From: Vibrio maritimus
GTDB lineage: Bacteria > Pseudomonadota > Gammaproteobacteria > Enterobacterales > Vibrionaceae
NCBI GenBank assembly: GCA_000755425.1
Contig: BBMT01000008.1
Coordinates: forward strand, 1-64,000
DNA: 64,000 nucleotides
Reading direction: 5' to 3'
Part shown: in pieces, positions 50,886 to 59,725 of the stretch
How the letters are laid out: every line of letters begins with the position of its first letter
Numbering within the stretch: position 1 is the stretch's first letter
Made by a program: the position numbers and the translations under genes
Notes under the pieces: generated by a model
Told to the model about the DNA's origin: nothing
Seen by the model: the letters and a program-made list of their open reading frames with translations, nothing else
The model's database searches: none

Positions 50886-51341
50886 TTCAAGTTACCTTAT
50901 AAGTGGATTCTATTCATTATTGAGAATAGGTTGGGCGATTAAATAGGCATGCGTAGTGATGCCTAAGATTCAGAAGCTATTTTACTATTCTGGTGGTTAT
51001 TTAAATAACAGTATTCTAAATAAATGCTAATAATTTTATAGAAATTAATTCTAGTATTTCTAAGTGAAGTAAAATATAAGGTTGCCTTATGTTATTTTAC
51101 TCTTCATGTTGATGATTTGATTGTAAGTTATTGTATTTTATGGCTTTATGTTTATATTATATTTTTTCTGTGTGTTGTTTTTGGCAAAGGCGTCAGTAAC
51201 AATGAATCAAATGAGTATTAGTTATATCAAATATAATCTTTAGTTATCTATGTTTATTTGTTTATTTCTTGTGGTTAGATGTTGCACATAATTCATCTCG
51301 ATTTTTGATTGATTATTTAACACTAAAACTTGGAGAAACAG
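50886..51341. other. AT-rich intergenic region with an inverted repeat
   Basis: Some 450 bases with strong AT bias between divergent genes. The only clear structure is an imperfect inverted repeat at 51069-51100 (GTAAAATATAAGG / CCTTATGTTATTTTAC around TTG). Promoters of both flanking genes must lie here, but none is obvious enough to place. Confidence 0.4.
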
Positions 51342-52000
51342 ATGAAAACTAAAGTCCTTCTACTTACCATTATTTCTGTACTCTCTGGTTGTGCGAGTTC
51401 ACTTCCAGAGAAAGATGAAATGACATCACTTAATGATGGCCACACTTATACGGAGCAAGATTATAACTCTGGTGAAAAGGGGCTATTTTGGAAATCTAGC
51501 GATCTTACTAAAGATGAATACCAAAACATTGTTGTTCACGACGTAAATATTCACCTAAGTGACAGTATTAAGACAAAAGTATCTGATGCAGATGTTGAAC
51601 ACTTTGAACAAGAAATCAAAGAATCACTGGCAGAGAAAACAGCAAACCTGTTCCCGAATGACACTACAAGTCAGAAGCAAGCGATTGTTGATGTCAATAT
51701 TATCAAAGTTGAGGACATTGGCGAAGACGTGAAAGTGCGAGAGATTATTCCGATTGGTGCGGTAGTGAGCTTGGTGAAAACCGCTGCCGGCACAGAGATC
51801 GCTCAGTAAGACTGGTCGTCGATGTTGATGTTAAAGACAAAGAAGATGGTCACTTATTGGCACGACGTGTGTTTGTGGTAAACAACAACGGTGTTCTTGA
51901 AAATGACAAGTCTAAGATCACTGGCAAGATCCTTGATGCAGACGTTAACAAGATCACCGAGCAAGGCGTCGATTTCATCTTACATACCATGTATATGTAA
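51342..52000 (+). CDS. DUF3313-like lipoprotein, frameshifted
   Basis: About 219 residues after restoring a G near 51800 (TEIAQVRLVVDVDV). The lipoprotein signal MKTKVLLLTIISVLSGC has lipobox LSGC. The mature region (DEYQNIVVHDVNIHLSDSIK..., FEQEIKESLAEKTANLFP, AIVDVNIIKVEDIG, GAVVSLVKTAAGTEIA, VVDVDVKDKEDGHLLARR) follows the DUF3313/YajG-like periplasmic fold. An ATG at 51342 after GGAGAAACAG fits better than an upstream TTG. It ends 13 bases before pldA and is probably co-transcribed with it. Function unknown. Confidence 0.75.
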
Positions 52001-52013
52001 GGGGTCTTAGCTG

Positions 52014-53002
52014 ATGAAATTATCTGTTCAACATTCGGCGCTGCTCGGTGCGATGCTAAGCTTACTTGCTATGCCGTCATTGGCAAACAATGATGCAGTA
52101 ACGGCAGACGATGAGAAAACTTTTGACAACTGTTTGCTGCGCAAGATCCACATGGATGTTGAGCAAGATAATTTGCAGTCGATGAAACAAGCATGTCAAA
52201 CAGAGGCTCTGCGTCACTCTGCGTCTCACCGACATACACTTGAGAAGGAAACGGAGAACAATCCTTTTGTGATCACCCCATACCGGCAGAACTACATTCT
52301 TCCCGTGACGCAAATGAGTCAGGTGAACACAGCGCCCTACACCACTGATATTTTTGGCGGCAAGGCCGATGAGTTAAAAGACCAAGAGATCAAGTTTCAG
52401 ATCAGCTTTAAGATGCCCTTAACCGAAGAAGGGGTCTTCAACGAGGATGATCAGCTTTACTTTGGCTTTACGTTGAAGTCGTTTTGGCAGGCTTATTCTT
52501 CGGACATTTCAGCACCATTTCGTGAAACCAATTATCGACCAGAATTGTTCTATGAAACGCCACTTCCCATCGATTATGGCGATGGCGTGTGGTTTTCGCG
52601 AGTTGGTTTTGAACACGAGTCGAATGGTCGCACTCAAGAGTTGAGTCGCAGTTGGAACCGTCTCTATGGTGGCATTGGTTATGCGGAAGATGATCTTCTG
52701 GTCTATTTAGAACCTTGGTATCGGATCCCTGACCATGACGATGACAACCCTGACATCGAAGATACATGGGGCACTTTGAACTCACTGCTGCATACAAGTA
52801 CCAAGCTGTCGAATTTAGCGGGGTCGCTCGCTACAATTTTCAAACTGGTTATGGGGGAGTTGAAGCAGGGATGAGCTTCCCTATGTGGGGTCGTGTTCGA
52901 GGATATGTTCAATATTATCAGGGATATGGTGAAAGTCTTATCGATTACAACTATAACAGTAAGCGCATCGGTATTGGTGTGCTGTTGACCGATCTTCTCT
53001 AG
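52014..53002 (+). CDS. pldA: Outer-membrane phospholipase A (OMPLA), frameshifted
   Basis: About 329 residues after restoring one G in a GGGG run near 52785 (DTWGHFELTAAYKYQ). It has a signal peptide (LSVQHSALLGAMLSLLAMPSLA). The OMPLA barrel contains the catalytic site FEHESNGR (His and Ser) with the supporting Asn in SRSWNRLYGG. Further strands are LVYLEPWYRIP and GYVQYYQGYGESLIDYNYNSKRIGIGV. PldA hydrolyses phospholipids that reach the outer leaflet and is activated by envelope damage. The lipoprotein gene just upstream is probably in the same operon. This placement among envelope-stress genes fits the region. Confidence 0.88.
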
Positions 53003-53146
53003 AAGAACCTTTCGGTAGGTGTAGCTAGAGGCAATGAGCCCTAGCTACATATCAAGGAGAGCAATCAATCTGCATATACAGCTCTTAAAAGGACTTCGCC
53101 GTGACTGAGTCCCCCCAACAGTGTTTTTTTGAAATTTCACTGATCG

Positions 53147-53174
53147 TATCCAATACTTCTTTAATATATACAGT
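53147..53174 (+). promoter_or_regulatory. Conserved promoter element of CadC-like paralogue 2
   Basis: The same 28-base element as at 42446-42473 (26 of 28 identical), ending 16 bases before the ATG of the second CadC-like gene. Its presence before both regulators, and nowhere else that I noticed, suggests auto- or cross-regulation. Confidence 0.6.
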
Positions 53175-53190
53175 TAGTTAAGAGTTAGGT

Positions 53191-54720
53191 ATGAAGAACC
53201 AAAAGATACAGTTTCAGATCGATGATTGGATTTTCATCCCAAGTGAAGATAAGTTTATCTTGCACAATGAGGAGTTTATTATTGATCATCGTTTGTCGCG
53301 GCTGTTTCATTTTTTCTGCGACAATCCTCATACCGTTTTCTCACGTGATGAGCTCATCAATGAGGTGTGGAATGGTTCTATCCTTACAGACCAAGTGATC
53401 ACGCAAGCAATCTTCGAACTGAGGAAAATTCTCAAGCAGCATGGAAGTCATCCTTTTGGTTATATCGTTACGGTGCCAAAACGAGGTTACAAGCTTGATG
53501 CAATGGTTCAAAAAGTGATCGAAACGACAGGTCCGATTATTGCTAAAGAACCAGCCAAGACCAATGAAGAACAAGGTGCAAACCAACCACAACACCGAAA
53601 ACACGACAAGGTGTCCACGCCCGACCAGAAAAGTGAACATACGACAGTCAAGAACACGCCTTTTAAATGGTGGTTACTAGGTTTCGCTCTCGTCGCTACG
53701 TTATTGATCTGGCATCGCTATTTTCAGCCATCGCAGCAACCAGCAACTTTACCTAAGGCAGCTCAAACCATCATTACACCCAGTTATTTGTCTTATGAGC
53801 CTCGATACATTCATGTAGTGTCCACAGAGAGCTTCTTGAATGACCATTTGAAAGTGGGAATTGCTCGAAAGCTACTTGATTACCTCAAGACATATCGAGA
53901 CTATCGAATCATTTATGATGGCCCAGCGGCAAAGGTTGCTGCGAATGAGCTACGCTTCATGTCGATTGAGCGCAATGGGCATCAGTATCTTGAGATTGAA
54001 TACTTGAATAGAGTTTCTGGAGATAAACACCTAGATAGGCGATACCGAATTTCCGAGGGATATGTGAGGCAAGCGCTTGAAAAGTCACTGGAGGATTTGC
54101 TGGATTCATTCAATATTGGCGCTGGAAAGTCTCAAGTCGAAAGATTGATCAATGAACTCCCAAGAAGTGAAGAGGCGACAAGTGCTGCGTTGGAATCACT
54201 GGGAGCAGCATTTCAAGCGCACTATGATGAAAAGGCTCTAAATCTGATCGCGCATGCTTCCAAGATAGCCCCGGAAAATCAATATGTCATATCAACCGCT
54301 TATATGTTCAAACTATCGGAGATTTATCTGAGACCAGCAGAGGATACCTCTGAACAAGTCGCGGTACTCAATGCCAACAATGGCCCCATCTTCGAGCGTT
54401 TTGAACAAACACAGCCTCTGACACCTAGGCTGTTAGAGGCCATGTCGATGATGGCTATGAGCAAAGATAATCCTCTAGAGGCAAAGCGACATTTGGTTAA
54501 TATTGCCCATGACAGACGCAGTATCATGTTTTACATCTTGAGTGCCAAAATTGCTGAATCAACCGGCAATCGCTCTGCTGCAGAAGAGTTTTATTATCAC
54601 GCTATATTGGAAGCTTCAACCGTACAGGTACTCAGTCTATCTGAAGTGCTATTTTTCAATAGTGATCTCTCCGATATTAGAAACAAGATTACCAGTAATA
54701 TGACTAATGGCTCTCAATGA
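53191..54720 (+). CDS. CadC/ToxR-like membrane-bound transcriptional regulator (paralogue 2)
   Basis: A 509-residue intact paralogue of the 40865-42429 gene; E. coli CadC has 512. The winged helix runs over residues 1-105 (LFHFFCDNPHTVFSRDELINEVWNGS, VITQAIFELRKILKQHGSHPFGYIVTVPKRGYKLDA). A polar linker is followed by TM residues about 157-177 (FKWWLLGFALVATLLIWHRYF). The periplasmic part has a first alpha/beta subdomain (PRYIHVVSTESFLNDHLKVGIARKLLDYLK...) and a second all-helical, TPR-like subdomain, the same order as CadC. No cysteine pair of the CadC kind is visible in the periplasmic domain. Target genes are not known. Confidence 0.88.
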   Translation: MKNQKIQFQIDDWIFIPSEDKFILHNEEFIIDHRLSRLFHFFCDNPHTVFSRDELINEVWNGSILTDQVITQAIFELRKILKQHGSHPFGYIVTVPKRGYKLDAMVQKVIETTGPIIAKEPAKTNEEQGANQPQHRKHDKVSTPDQKSEHTTVKNTPFKWWLLGFALVATLLIWHRYFQPSQQPATLPKAAQTIITPSYLSYEPRYIHVVSTESFLNDHLKVGIARKLLDYLKTYRDYRIIYDGPAAKVAANELRFMSIERNGHQYLEIEYLNRVSGDKHLDRRYRISEGYVRQALEKSLEDLLDSFNIGAGKSQVERLINELPRSEEATSAALESLGAAFQAHYDEKALNLIAHASKIAPENQYVISTAYMFKLSEIYLRPAEDTSEQVAVLNANNGPIFERFEQTQPLTPRLLEAMSMMAMSKDNPLEAKRHLVNIAHDRRSIMFYILSAKIAESTGNRSAAEEFYYHAILEASTVQVLSLSEVLFFNSDLSDIRNKITSNMTNGSQ

Positions 54721-54812
54721 TTTCCGCTACCCAAGACCTATGAATAGATAGAACAAACAACTGCAATTAGCCAATGTAGCTAGGTGGCCATCACTTATTC
54801 AAATTATTGGCT

Positions 54813-55196
54813 CTAGCTTCTAAGCCATTCGATAGCATTTGTTTTGTTGTCGAAGTATTCGACCTCTGCTTTGGTTGCAAATGAGGCAAGGGTGGCCGCC
54901 ACATCTAGCCAAACTTGATTACCAAATAAAGCGATTTTACTGACGTCATTGCGATGTTTAATACTCATCTTGATGTCTTCAATAAATGCATCGTACTCCC
55001 ATCCGCCAAAATCTGTTGTATCGAGCATAAGATTGACTTGATGTGTTGCGCTTTGTTTTGCATTCGAGTTAATGAACTGGGCAACTTGGCCAATCACTTC
55101 TTTGTTGAGCTTTCCGCTTGGTTTTAGGATAAGAATAGATTTGTCTTCTGATACTTCAAACTGAATTGAAATGTTCGAAAATTGTGTATTGCTCAT
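54813..55196 (-). CDS. SpoIIAA-like STAS-domain protein
   Basis: A 127-residue single-domain protein of the SpoIIAA-like (STAS/SEC14) group. The fold pattern is ILILKPSGKLNKEVIGQVAQFIN, VNLMLDTTDFGGWEYDAFIEDIKMSIKH, KIALFGNQVWLDVAATLASFATKAEVEYFDNKTNAIEWL. Anti-sigma antagonists have this fold, but the phosphorylated serine of SpoIIAA is not obvious. Many marine bacterial members bind membranes or lipids instead. It stands alone between the CadC-like and the second RpoH-like genes, which makes a regulatory link to the sigma factor worth testing. Confidence 0.75.
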   Translation of the reverse strand: MSNTQFSNISIQFEVSEDKSILILKPSGKLNKEVIGQVAQFINSNAKQSATHQVNLMLDTTDFGGWEYDAFIEDIKMSIKHRNDVSKIALFGNQVWLDVAATLASFATKAEVEYFDNKTNAIEWLRS

Positions 55197-55531
55197 TTGT
55201 TTCTCTCTCTAGGTGTTTCTGAATATTTTCTAGCGAACCCGTCGCTGATTAGTAACCAAATGATGCTATCTAAAGTAGAAAATCAACACATAATAGGTTG
55301 CTAATTGTTCAATAACTCTTTGTAAAAATAAATTATGTGTCGCTAATGCTCATTATGAAGACTTGATGGTTTTTTGATAAAAATTGCAAATAAGTTACTG
55401 ATATACAGTGTTTTATTTTTTCTTTATCTGAGGGTTAGTGACGCGTTATTAAATTGATTTTGTCGGTAAATAGTATTCGCTCCGCTCAACAGCATATCGA
55501 ATCTATTAAAAATCATATATCGGAGAAATTA
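55197..55531. other. AT-rich intergenic region before the second sigma gene
   Basis: About 330 bases with no gene. It must hold the promoters of the divergent STAS and sigma genes. ATATACAGT at about 55400-55409 matches the right half of the element seen before the two CadC-like genes, but the left half is absent. Confidence 0.35.
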
Positions 55532-56389
55532 ATGTCTACTTCAACAGCAGCGATGTCACTTCAAAGCAGCGAAAGCCTGGCTTACTACATGAGGTTTGTG
55601 AACTCGCACTCGATATTGAAGGAATGTGAAGAAAGGGATATTGCAGAAAAACTTTACTACAACAATGATGAATCTATGGTGGCAAAGCTCATGTTGCCAC
55701 ACCTTAGATATGTCGTTTATATAGCAAGAGGCTTTGTCGGTTACGGGCTCCCTCTTACCGATATGATTCAGTGCGGGAATATTGGTTTGCTAAAAGCAGT
55801 GAAAAAATTTGACCCGACATTAGGTAACCGTCTGGTAACGTTCGCAGTCCACTGGATTAAGTCTGAGATTACTGACTATATTCTGAGAAACTGGAGCATT
55901 GTGAAAATCGCAACGACAAAAGCTCAGAAGAAACTGTTTTTTAATTTAAAAAAGTATAAACGCAGTCAGGAGTGGATGGGAGAGTCTGAAGCGACAGACT
56001 TGGCCGAAAAACTCAACGTCAGTAAGCGTGACGTTTTTTCTATGGATGGCAGACTGTCGGCTCGCGACTCTTATATTAATACTCAGTCTTCAGAAGAAGA
56101 CGAATATGGCTCATCTCTTTTTAGTCTTACTTCTGAGCCGCAAACAGATATTGCTGTAGAGTATGAAGAACAAGATTGGGAGCAACATTTAAATAAAGAA
56201 CTCATGACTGGCTTGAACAAGCTGGATCCTCGAAGTAAGGACATAATTTTCTATCGCTGGCTGGCTGATGAAAAACTGACGCTTACTGCTCTTGCTCATA
56301 AACACGGCATTTCAGCTGAAAGGGTAAGACAACTGGAAACGATGGCGCTTGGTAAGCTAAAGAACGTTTTGGTACACATCCGCCCATAG
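55532..56389 (+). CDS. RpoH-family alternative sigma factor (paralogue 2)
   Basis: A 285-residue sigma factor closely related to the one at 38107-38979. Region 2 is LPHLRYVVYIARGFVGYGLPLTDMIQCGNIGLLKAVKKFDPTLGNRLVTFAVHWIKSEITDYILRNWSIVKIATT. The RpoH box is QKKLFFNLKKYKRSQEWMGESEA, and region 4.2 is LTLTALAHKHGISAERVRQLETMALGKLKNVL. ATG 55532 follows GGAGAAATTA; an upstream in-frame start would add 26 unconserved residues. The acidic connector after the RpoH box differs from paralogue 1, as do about half of the outer positions. A heat-shock-like promoter lies near 57460, upstream of a nearby outer-membrane gene. Confidence 0.88.
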   Translation: MSTSTAAMSLQSSESLAYYMRFVNSHSILKECEERDIAEKLYYNNDESMVAKLMLPHLRYVVYIARGFVGYGLPLTDMIQCGNIGLLKAVKKFDPTLGNRLVTFAVHWIKSEITDYILRNWSIVKIATTKAQKKLFFNLKKYKRSQEWMGESEATDLAEKLNVSKRDVFSMDGRLSARDSYINTQSSEEDEYGSSLFSLTSEPQTDIAVEYEEQDWEQHLNKELMTGLNKLDPRSKDIIFYRWLADEKLTLTALAHKHGISAERVRQLETMALGKLKNVLVHIRP

Positions 56390-56429
56390 AACTAGACCTC
56401 GAGCCAAACCCAGGCATGGGTAAGAAAGG

Positions 56430-56461
56430 AAACCGCCTAGTTTAAAGCTAGGCGGTTTTTT
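56430..56461 (+). terminator. Terminator after the second RpoH-like gene
   Basis: A perfect 10-bp stem (AACCGCCTAG / CTAGGCGGTT) with a 7-base loop and five further T residues. An A run on the left could also serve the convergent outer-membrane gene. Confidence 0.92.
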
Positions 56462-56474
56462 GTAGCAACAGGAG

Positions 56475-56951
56475 TTAGAAGTGGAATTCAACCATTAGGT
56501 TTACACTGTCCTTGACGATAGCAGTGTCATATTTTGTGTATTCCAGTGCGACTCTAGCAGGACCCAATGAGACACCAGCACCGATACCACCATAAACGTC
56601 GGTTGAAGTATGGATGCTATTAGAGAAGCGGCCCATGCCCAAACGACCATACACATCAAAAATGGCAATTGGCAATGTGACTTTACCACTTGCTAGCCAA
56701 GCATTTGAATACACTGATGAGTTGTCGATTGGCGAGTTAGTATCCACAAAATCTGCGTATGCAATTTCGGCAGAGAAGAGTTTTGCAAAAGTGTATCCGC
56801 CGTAGATTGTATAGCCATTGTTAGAACCAGAAACGTCGATGTCATCATAATTAGAGTACAGATACCCGGCACCAATATACGGTTCTGCTGATGCGATTGG
56901 TGCGAGTGGTAATAACAATAGTGGCAGTGTGCGTAAAAGTGATTTTTTCAT
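56475..56951 (-). CDS. Small outer-membrane beta-barrel protein
   Basis: A 158-residue protein with signal peptide MKKSLLRTLPLLLLPLAPIASA and eight predicted strands of the OmpA/OmpX-like type (PYIGAGYLYSNYDDID, GYTIYGGYTFAKLFSAEIAYADF, VYGRLGMGRF, GGIGAGVSLGPARVALEYTKYD), ending in VEFHF with the C-terminal phenylalanine. No periplasmic peptidoglycan-binding domain follows. It is the downstream neighbour of another small barrel gene on the same strand and lies next to the RpoH-like gene. Function unknown. Confidence 0.8.
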   Translation of the reverse strand: MKKSLLRTLPLLLLPLAPIASAEPYIGAGYLYSNYDDIDVSGSNNGYTIYGGYTFAKLFSAEIAYADFVDTNSPIDNSSVYSNAWLASGKVTLPIAIFDVYGRLGMGRFSNSIHTSTDVYGGIGAGVSLGPARVALEYTKYDTAIVKDSVNLMVEFHF

Positions 56952-57010
56952 TTTTTACTCATTTAATAAGTGTGTTAATAAAAGGGGTTTACATTGTTTG
57001 TTGATATTAA

Positions 57011-57409
57011 TTAGAAGTTGTAGGTCACGCCTAGAGCTGCACCAATATCCAATTTTAAGCCATCATTCAGCTTAACTTCAGGGTGGATTTGTCCATATAA
57101 TTTCCAGTTGTTGGCAAAGTTAAGGTTCATTCCTAATGGAATTCGAGCACCAAAGTCGCTATCCCAATCAAAATATGCACCGCCGGCGATGTACCAGCTT
57201 AGCGGAGTGCTAGAGTCGAATTGTCCCTTGAGAAACGTATAATCTAGAGCAATTCCTTCGTTACCTGCTGCGAACTTAACTTGTTGATTGTAATCAATAA
57301 CTGCACTTAGTCCGCGATCGTAAGCCATACCGACGGCGAGCGGCTTCCCAGTATTAGCATAAGACGCAATGGGAGTGATTAGTAATAGAGCAAACGCTAC
57401 TTTTTTCAT
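57011..57409 (-). CDS. Small outer-membrane protein
   Basis: A 132-residue protein with signal peptide MKKVAFALLLITPIASYA. The mature part is short amphipathic strands (LAVGMAYDRGLSAVIDYNQQVKFAAGNEGIALDYTF, WYIAGGAYFDWDSDFGARIPLGM, WKLYGQIHPEVKLNDGLKLDIGAALGVTYNF) and ends in phenylalanine. The start at MKKVAF is chosen because the signal peptide begins there; the ten preceding codons are basic and lack an obvious site. A heat-shock (RpoH-type) promoter sequence lies 36-65 bases upstream. Another barrel gene follows 59 bases after. Confidence 0.75.
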   Translation of the reverse strand: MKKVAFALLLITPIASYANTGKPLAVGMAYDRGLSAVIDYNQQVKFAAGNEGIALDYTFLKGQFDSSTPLSWYIAGGAYFDWDSDFGARIPLGMNLNFANNWKLYGQIHPEVKLNDGLKLDIGAALGVTYNF

Positions 57410-57444
57410 TTTCAATTTCCTGATTTTATTTATTGACAACTGTT

Positions 57445-57474
57445 AGGTAGGGGCGAGTAAATATCCATTTCAAG
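57445..57474 (-). promoter_or_regulatory. RpoH-type promoter upstream of the 57409 gene
   Basis: On the minus strand CTTGAAA (57474-57468) and CCCCTACCT (57453-57445) are separated by 14 bases. The sigma-32 consensus is CTTGAAA with 11-15 bases to CCCCATnT, so both boxes and the spacing fit with few mismatches. The gene starts about 36 bases downstream, and a RpoH-like sigma gene lies 1.1 kb away. Confidence 0.6.
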
Positions 57475-57624
57475 AAAAATTTTAGAATTTTTATGATAGA
57501 TTTTGGATTGGTAGATTGTGTAGGGATATAGCATGGAAATTAGCTATTTATTACAGAAAGTTAAAGCGGATTAAGTCGAGGATTATGGTGCTTAAAAAAA
57601 TTACTAAACGTTATACTGGTCAAC

Positions 57625-57655
57625 GAAAAAGGCTCTTCACCATGAGTGAAGAGCC
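57625..57655 (-). terminator. Terminator of the gadB-aspT operon
   Basis: A perfect 10-bp stem (GGCTCTTCAC / GTGAAGAGCC) with a 5-base loop is followed on the minus strand by TTTTT, 34 bases after the transporter stop. Confidence 0.92.
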
Positions 57656-57689
57656 CAAATTTCAGTTGAATTATGTTGCCATAAGTCAG

Positions 57690-59584
57690 CTAGTAGAGTA
57701 GTACCATAAACATACCCATAAGAGTTAACAATGTGTTGGATACTGCGTAAGGTACAGTGTAGCCAAGCATTGGGATGTTGCTGTTTGCTTTCTCACCCAC
57801 CATTGCCACAGAAGCAGTACTGGTTCGCGCGCCACCACAAATGCCTAGGTTGATTGCTGGGTGGAACTTGAAGATATACTTACCAATTAGGGGCGCTAGC
57901 AACATTGGGATAGCTGTTGCGGCCGCGCCAATTGCAAATAGCTCTACACCGGCGTTTTGTAGGCCTTCAACAAAGCCAGGACCTGCCGAAATACCGACAA
58001 TAGCAATAAATACGTTTAGGCCTACAGAGTTCATAAACCATTGAGTAGGTTCAGGTAGTCGGCCAAATGTTGGGTGGATTGAACGCAACCAGCCAAGCAC
58101 TAAACCACCAATAAGAACACCACCTGATACTGAAAGCGTTACAGGTGCGCCATCAATATTAACGGCAAGTGCACCGATAAGACCGAACAGGACAATAAAC
58201 AGACCAACCCAGACCATGTCGGTTTCGGTTGTGGTTCTGTCCACATGACCGATCTCTAGCTCTAGACGGCTGGTGTGCGTTTTCGTACCTGTAATGCTAA
58301 GTACGTCACCACGATGAATTTCAGTTTTTGCTAGAAGCGGCACTTCTAGGCTTGCCGCACCACGTGAAATCTTGTTGATAAACACGCCGCGAGTGAAGTC
58401 TTCATCCGCAAGCTCAACGAGGGTACGGTTAGCAAATTTCTTGTTGGTGACCACAAGATCAACGGTCTCTAGTGGCAGCTTCTCTAGGTCACTATCGGCA
58501 ATCTCAGTAAGATATTCTTGAGCGTGCACAAGGGCGTCTGAATGACCAGTTAGTGCAATGATATCCTTGCTTTCAAGCTTGGTTGTAGCTCAAAATCGAT
58601 GATTTCACCATGGCGTTTCAGTTTTTCGATAAACAAGCGCTCTGCATGATGCTGAGATTCAAACTGTTCGACCGTCATTCCTTTGATGTTGTTCGAGATT
58701 TCATAGGTGCGAGACTCAGTACGGTGCCACACGCGTTCGATGCCATCTTCAGGTGTGCCTTCAGACATCTCTTTTTCGTAGTCTTTACATGCTTGTTCTA
58801 GGTTTACGCCAAGTAGAGTTGGACCAACGTAGGCCAAGATCATACCAGTACCAATTGTGCCGAATAGGTAGCAGATAGCGTAAGCCACTGGGATTTGGTC
58901 AAGCAGTTCTTTGGTATTGTTAACACCTGTTGAGTTGATCGCATCTGTTGCGAGGCCGATAGATGCTGAGATAGTTTGCGCGCCCGCCCAAAGACCCGCA
59001 GCCAGACCTACGTCGTACCCGGCCATTTTTGCTCCTGCATACGTGACAGCAAAGCACAGGAAAGAGATGACAACGGCAAAGATAGCTTGCGGTGCACCGT
59101 TTTTCGCTACGCCTCGAACAAACTGGGGGCCCACACCATAACCTACGGCAAATAGGAACATGGTGAAGAACATGGACTTGACCTGCGATGAGATAGTGAT
59201 ATCGAGCTGACCAATCAGTACACCTGCGATCAGTGTGCCGGTAACGGCACCTAAGCTGAAGTGACCAAACTTGAGTGAACCTAGCCAGTAGCCGATACCC
59301 AAAGTTAGGAAAATAGCCAACGCTTGGTGAGCACGAAACATTTTGACTAGCCAGTTTGGCTCTTTCTTAGTTTGTGTCTTGATAACACCGGTCGACGTTG
59401 CGTGTTGGTGTGCTGTGTTATCAGTCGTTTGCTCTTGAGCTTGAGCGTGGTTAAACATCTTAACGCCAATAGCTTCACCCGATGTATCGGCAGTAATATT
59501 GCCTGCTAGCATGAAGACGGCCAGTAGGCTCAAAAATGCATGCTTTAAAAATTTCGAAGGAGATAGCCTTATGAACTGTGCCAT
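57690..59584 (-). CDS. AspT/AAEx-family amino acid exchanger, frameshifted
   Basis: About 631 residues after restoring one A in an AAAA run near 58540 (LQPSLKSKDIIALTGHS). It belongs to the aspartate:alanine exchanger (AAEx) family. Two AspT/YidE/YbjL membrane halves are visible (AIFLTLGIGYWLGSLKFG...GYDVGLAAGLWAGAQTISASIGLA; LFGLIGALAVNIDG...GICGGARTSTASVAMV). Between them lies a cytosolic TrkA-C-like pair (VDLVVTNKKFANRTLVELADE, RGDVLSITG). It is longer than AspT of Tetragenococcus (about 543) because of an 80-residue N-terminus with a signal-like segment (LSLLAVFMLAGNITA). It is downstream of gadB, so it may exchange glutamate for GABA, or aspartate for alanine made by AspD. Confidence 0.85.
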
Positions 59585-59689
59585 TTTTACCTCTGATTAT
59601 TTAGATTCCTAAATGCAAACCAAGAACTTCAAAGTCAGTTGAATCAACGACGTGGCTTTGGTGCGCAAAAATAATGTTGTATTGAGTGA

Positions 59690-59713
59690 TAGGGGTCAGA
59701 GTGCTGACCCCTA
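59690..59713 (-). other. Hairpin between gadB and the exchanger gene
   Basis: A perfect 10-bp stem (TAGGGGTCAG / CTGACCCCTA) with a 4-base loop lies 12 bases past the gadB stop. No T run follows on the minus strand, so it looks like an mRNA processing or partial-termination element within one operon. Confidence 0.55.
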
Positions 59714-59725
59714 GTTAGATATCGA

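Noticed and set aside
56952..57010. A second RpoH-type promoter before the 56951 barrel gene
   Set aside because: CCCCTTTTATT is present, but no CTTGAAA-like -35 lies at the required distance.
57516..57701. A 61-codon plus-strand frame before the aspT terminator
   Set aside because: It overlaps the terminator stem and the end of the exchanger gene, and has no recognisable features.
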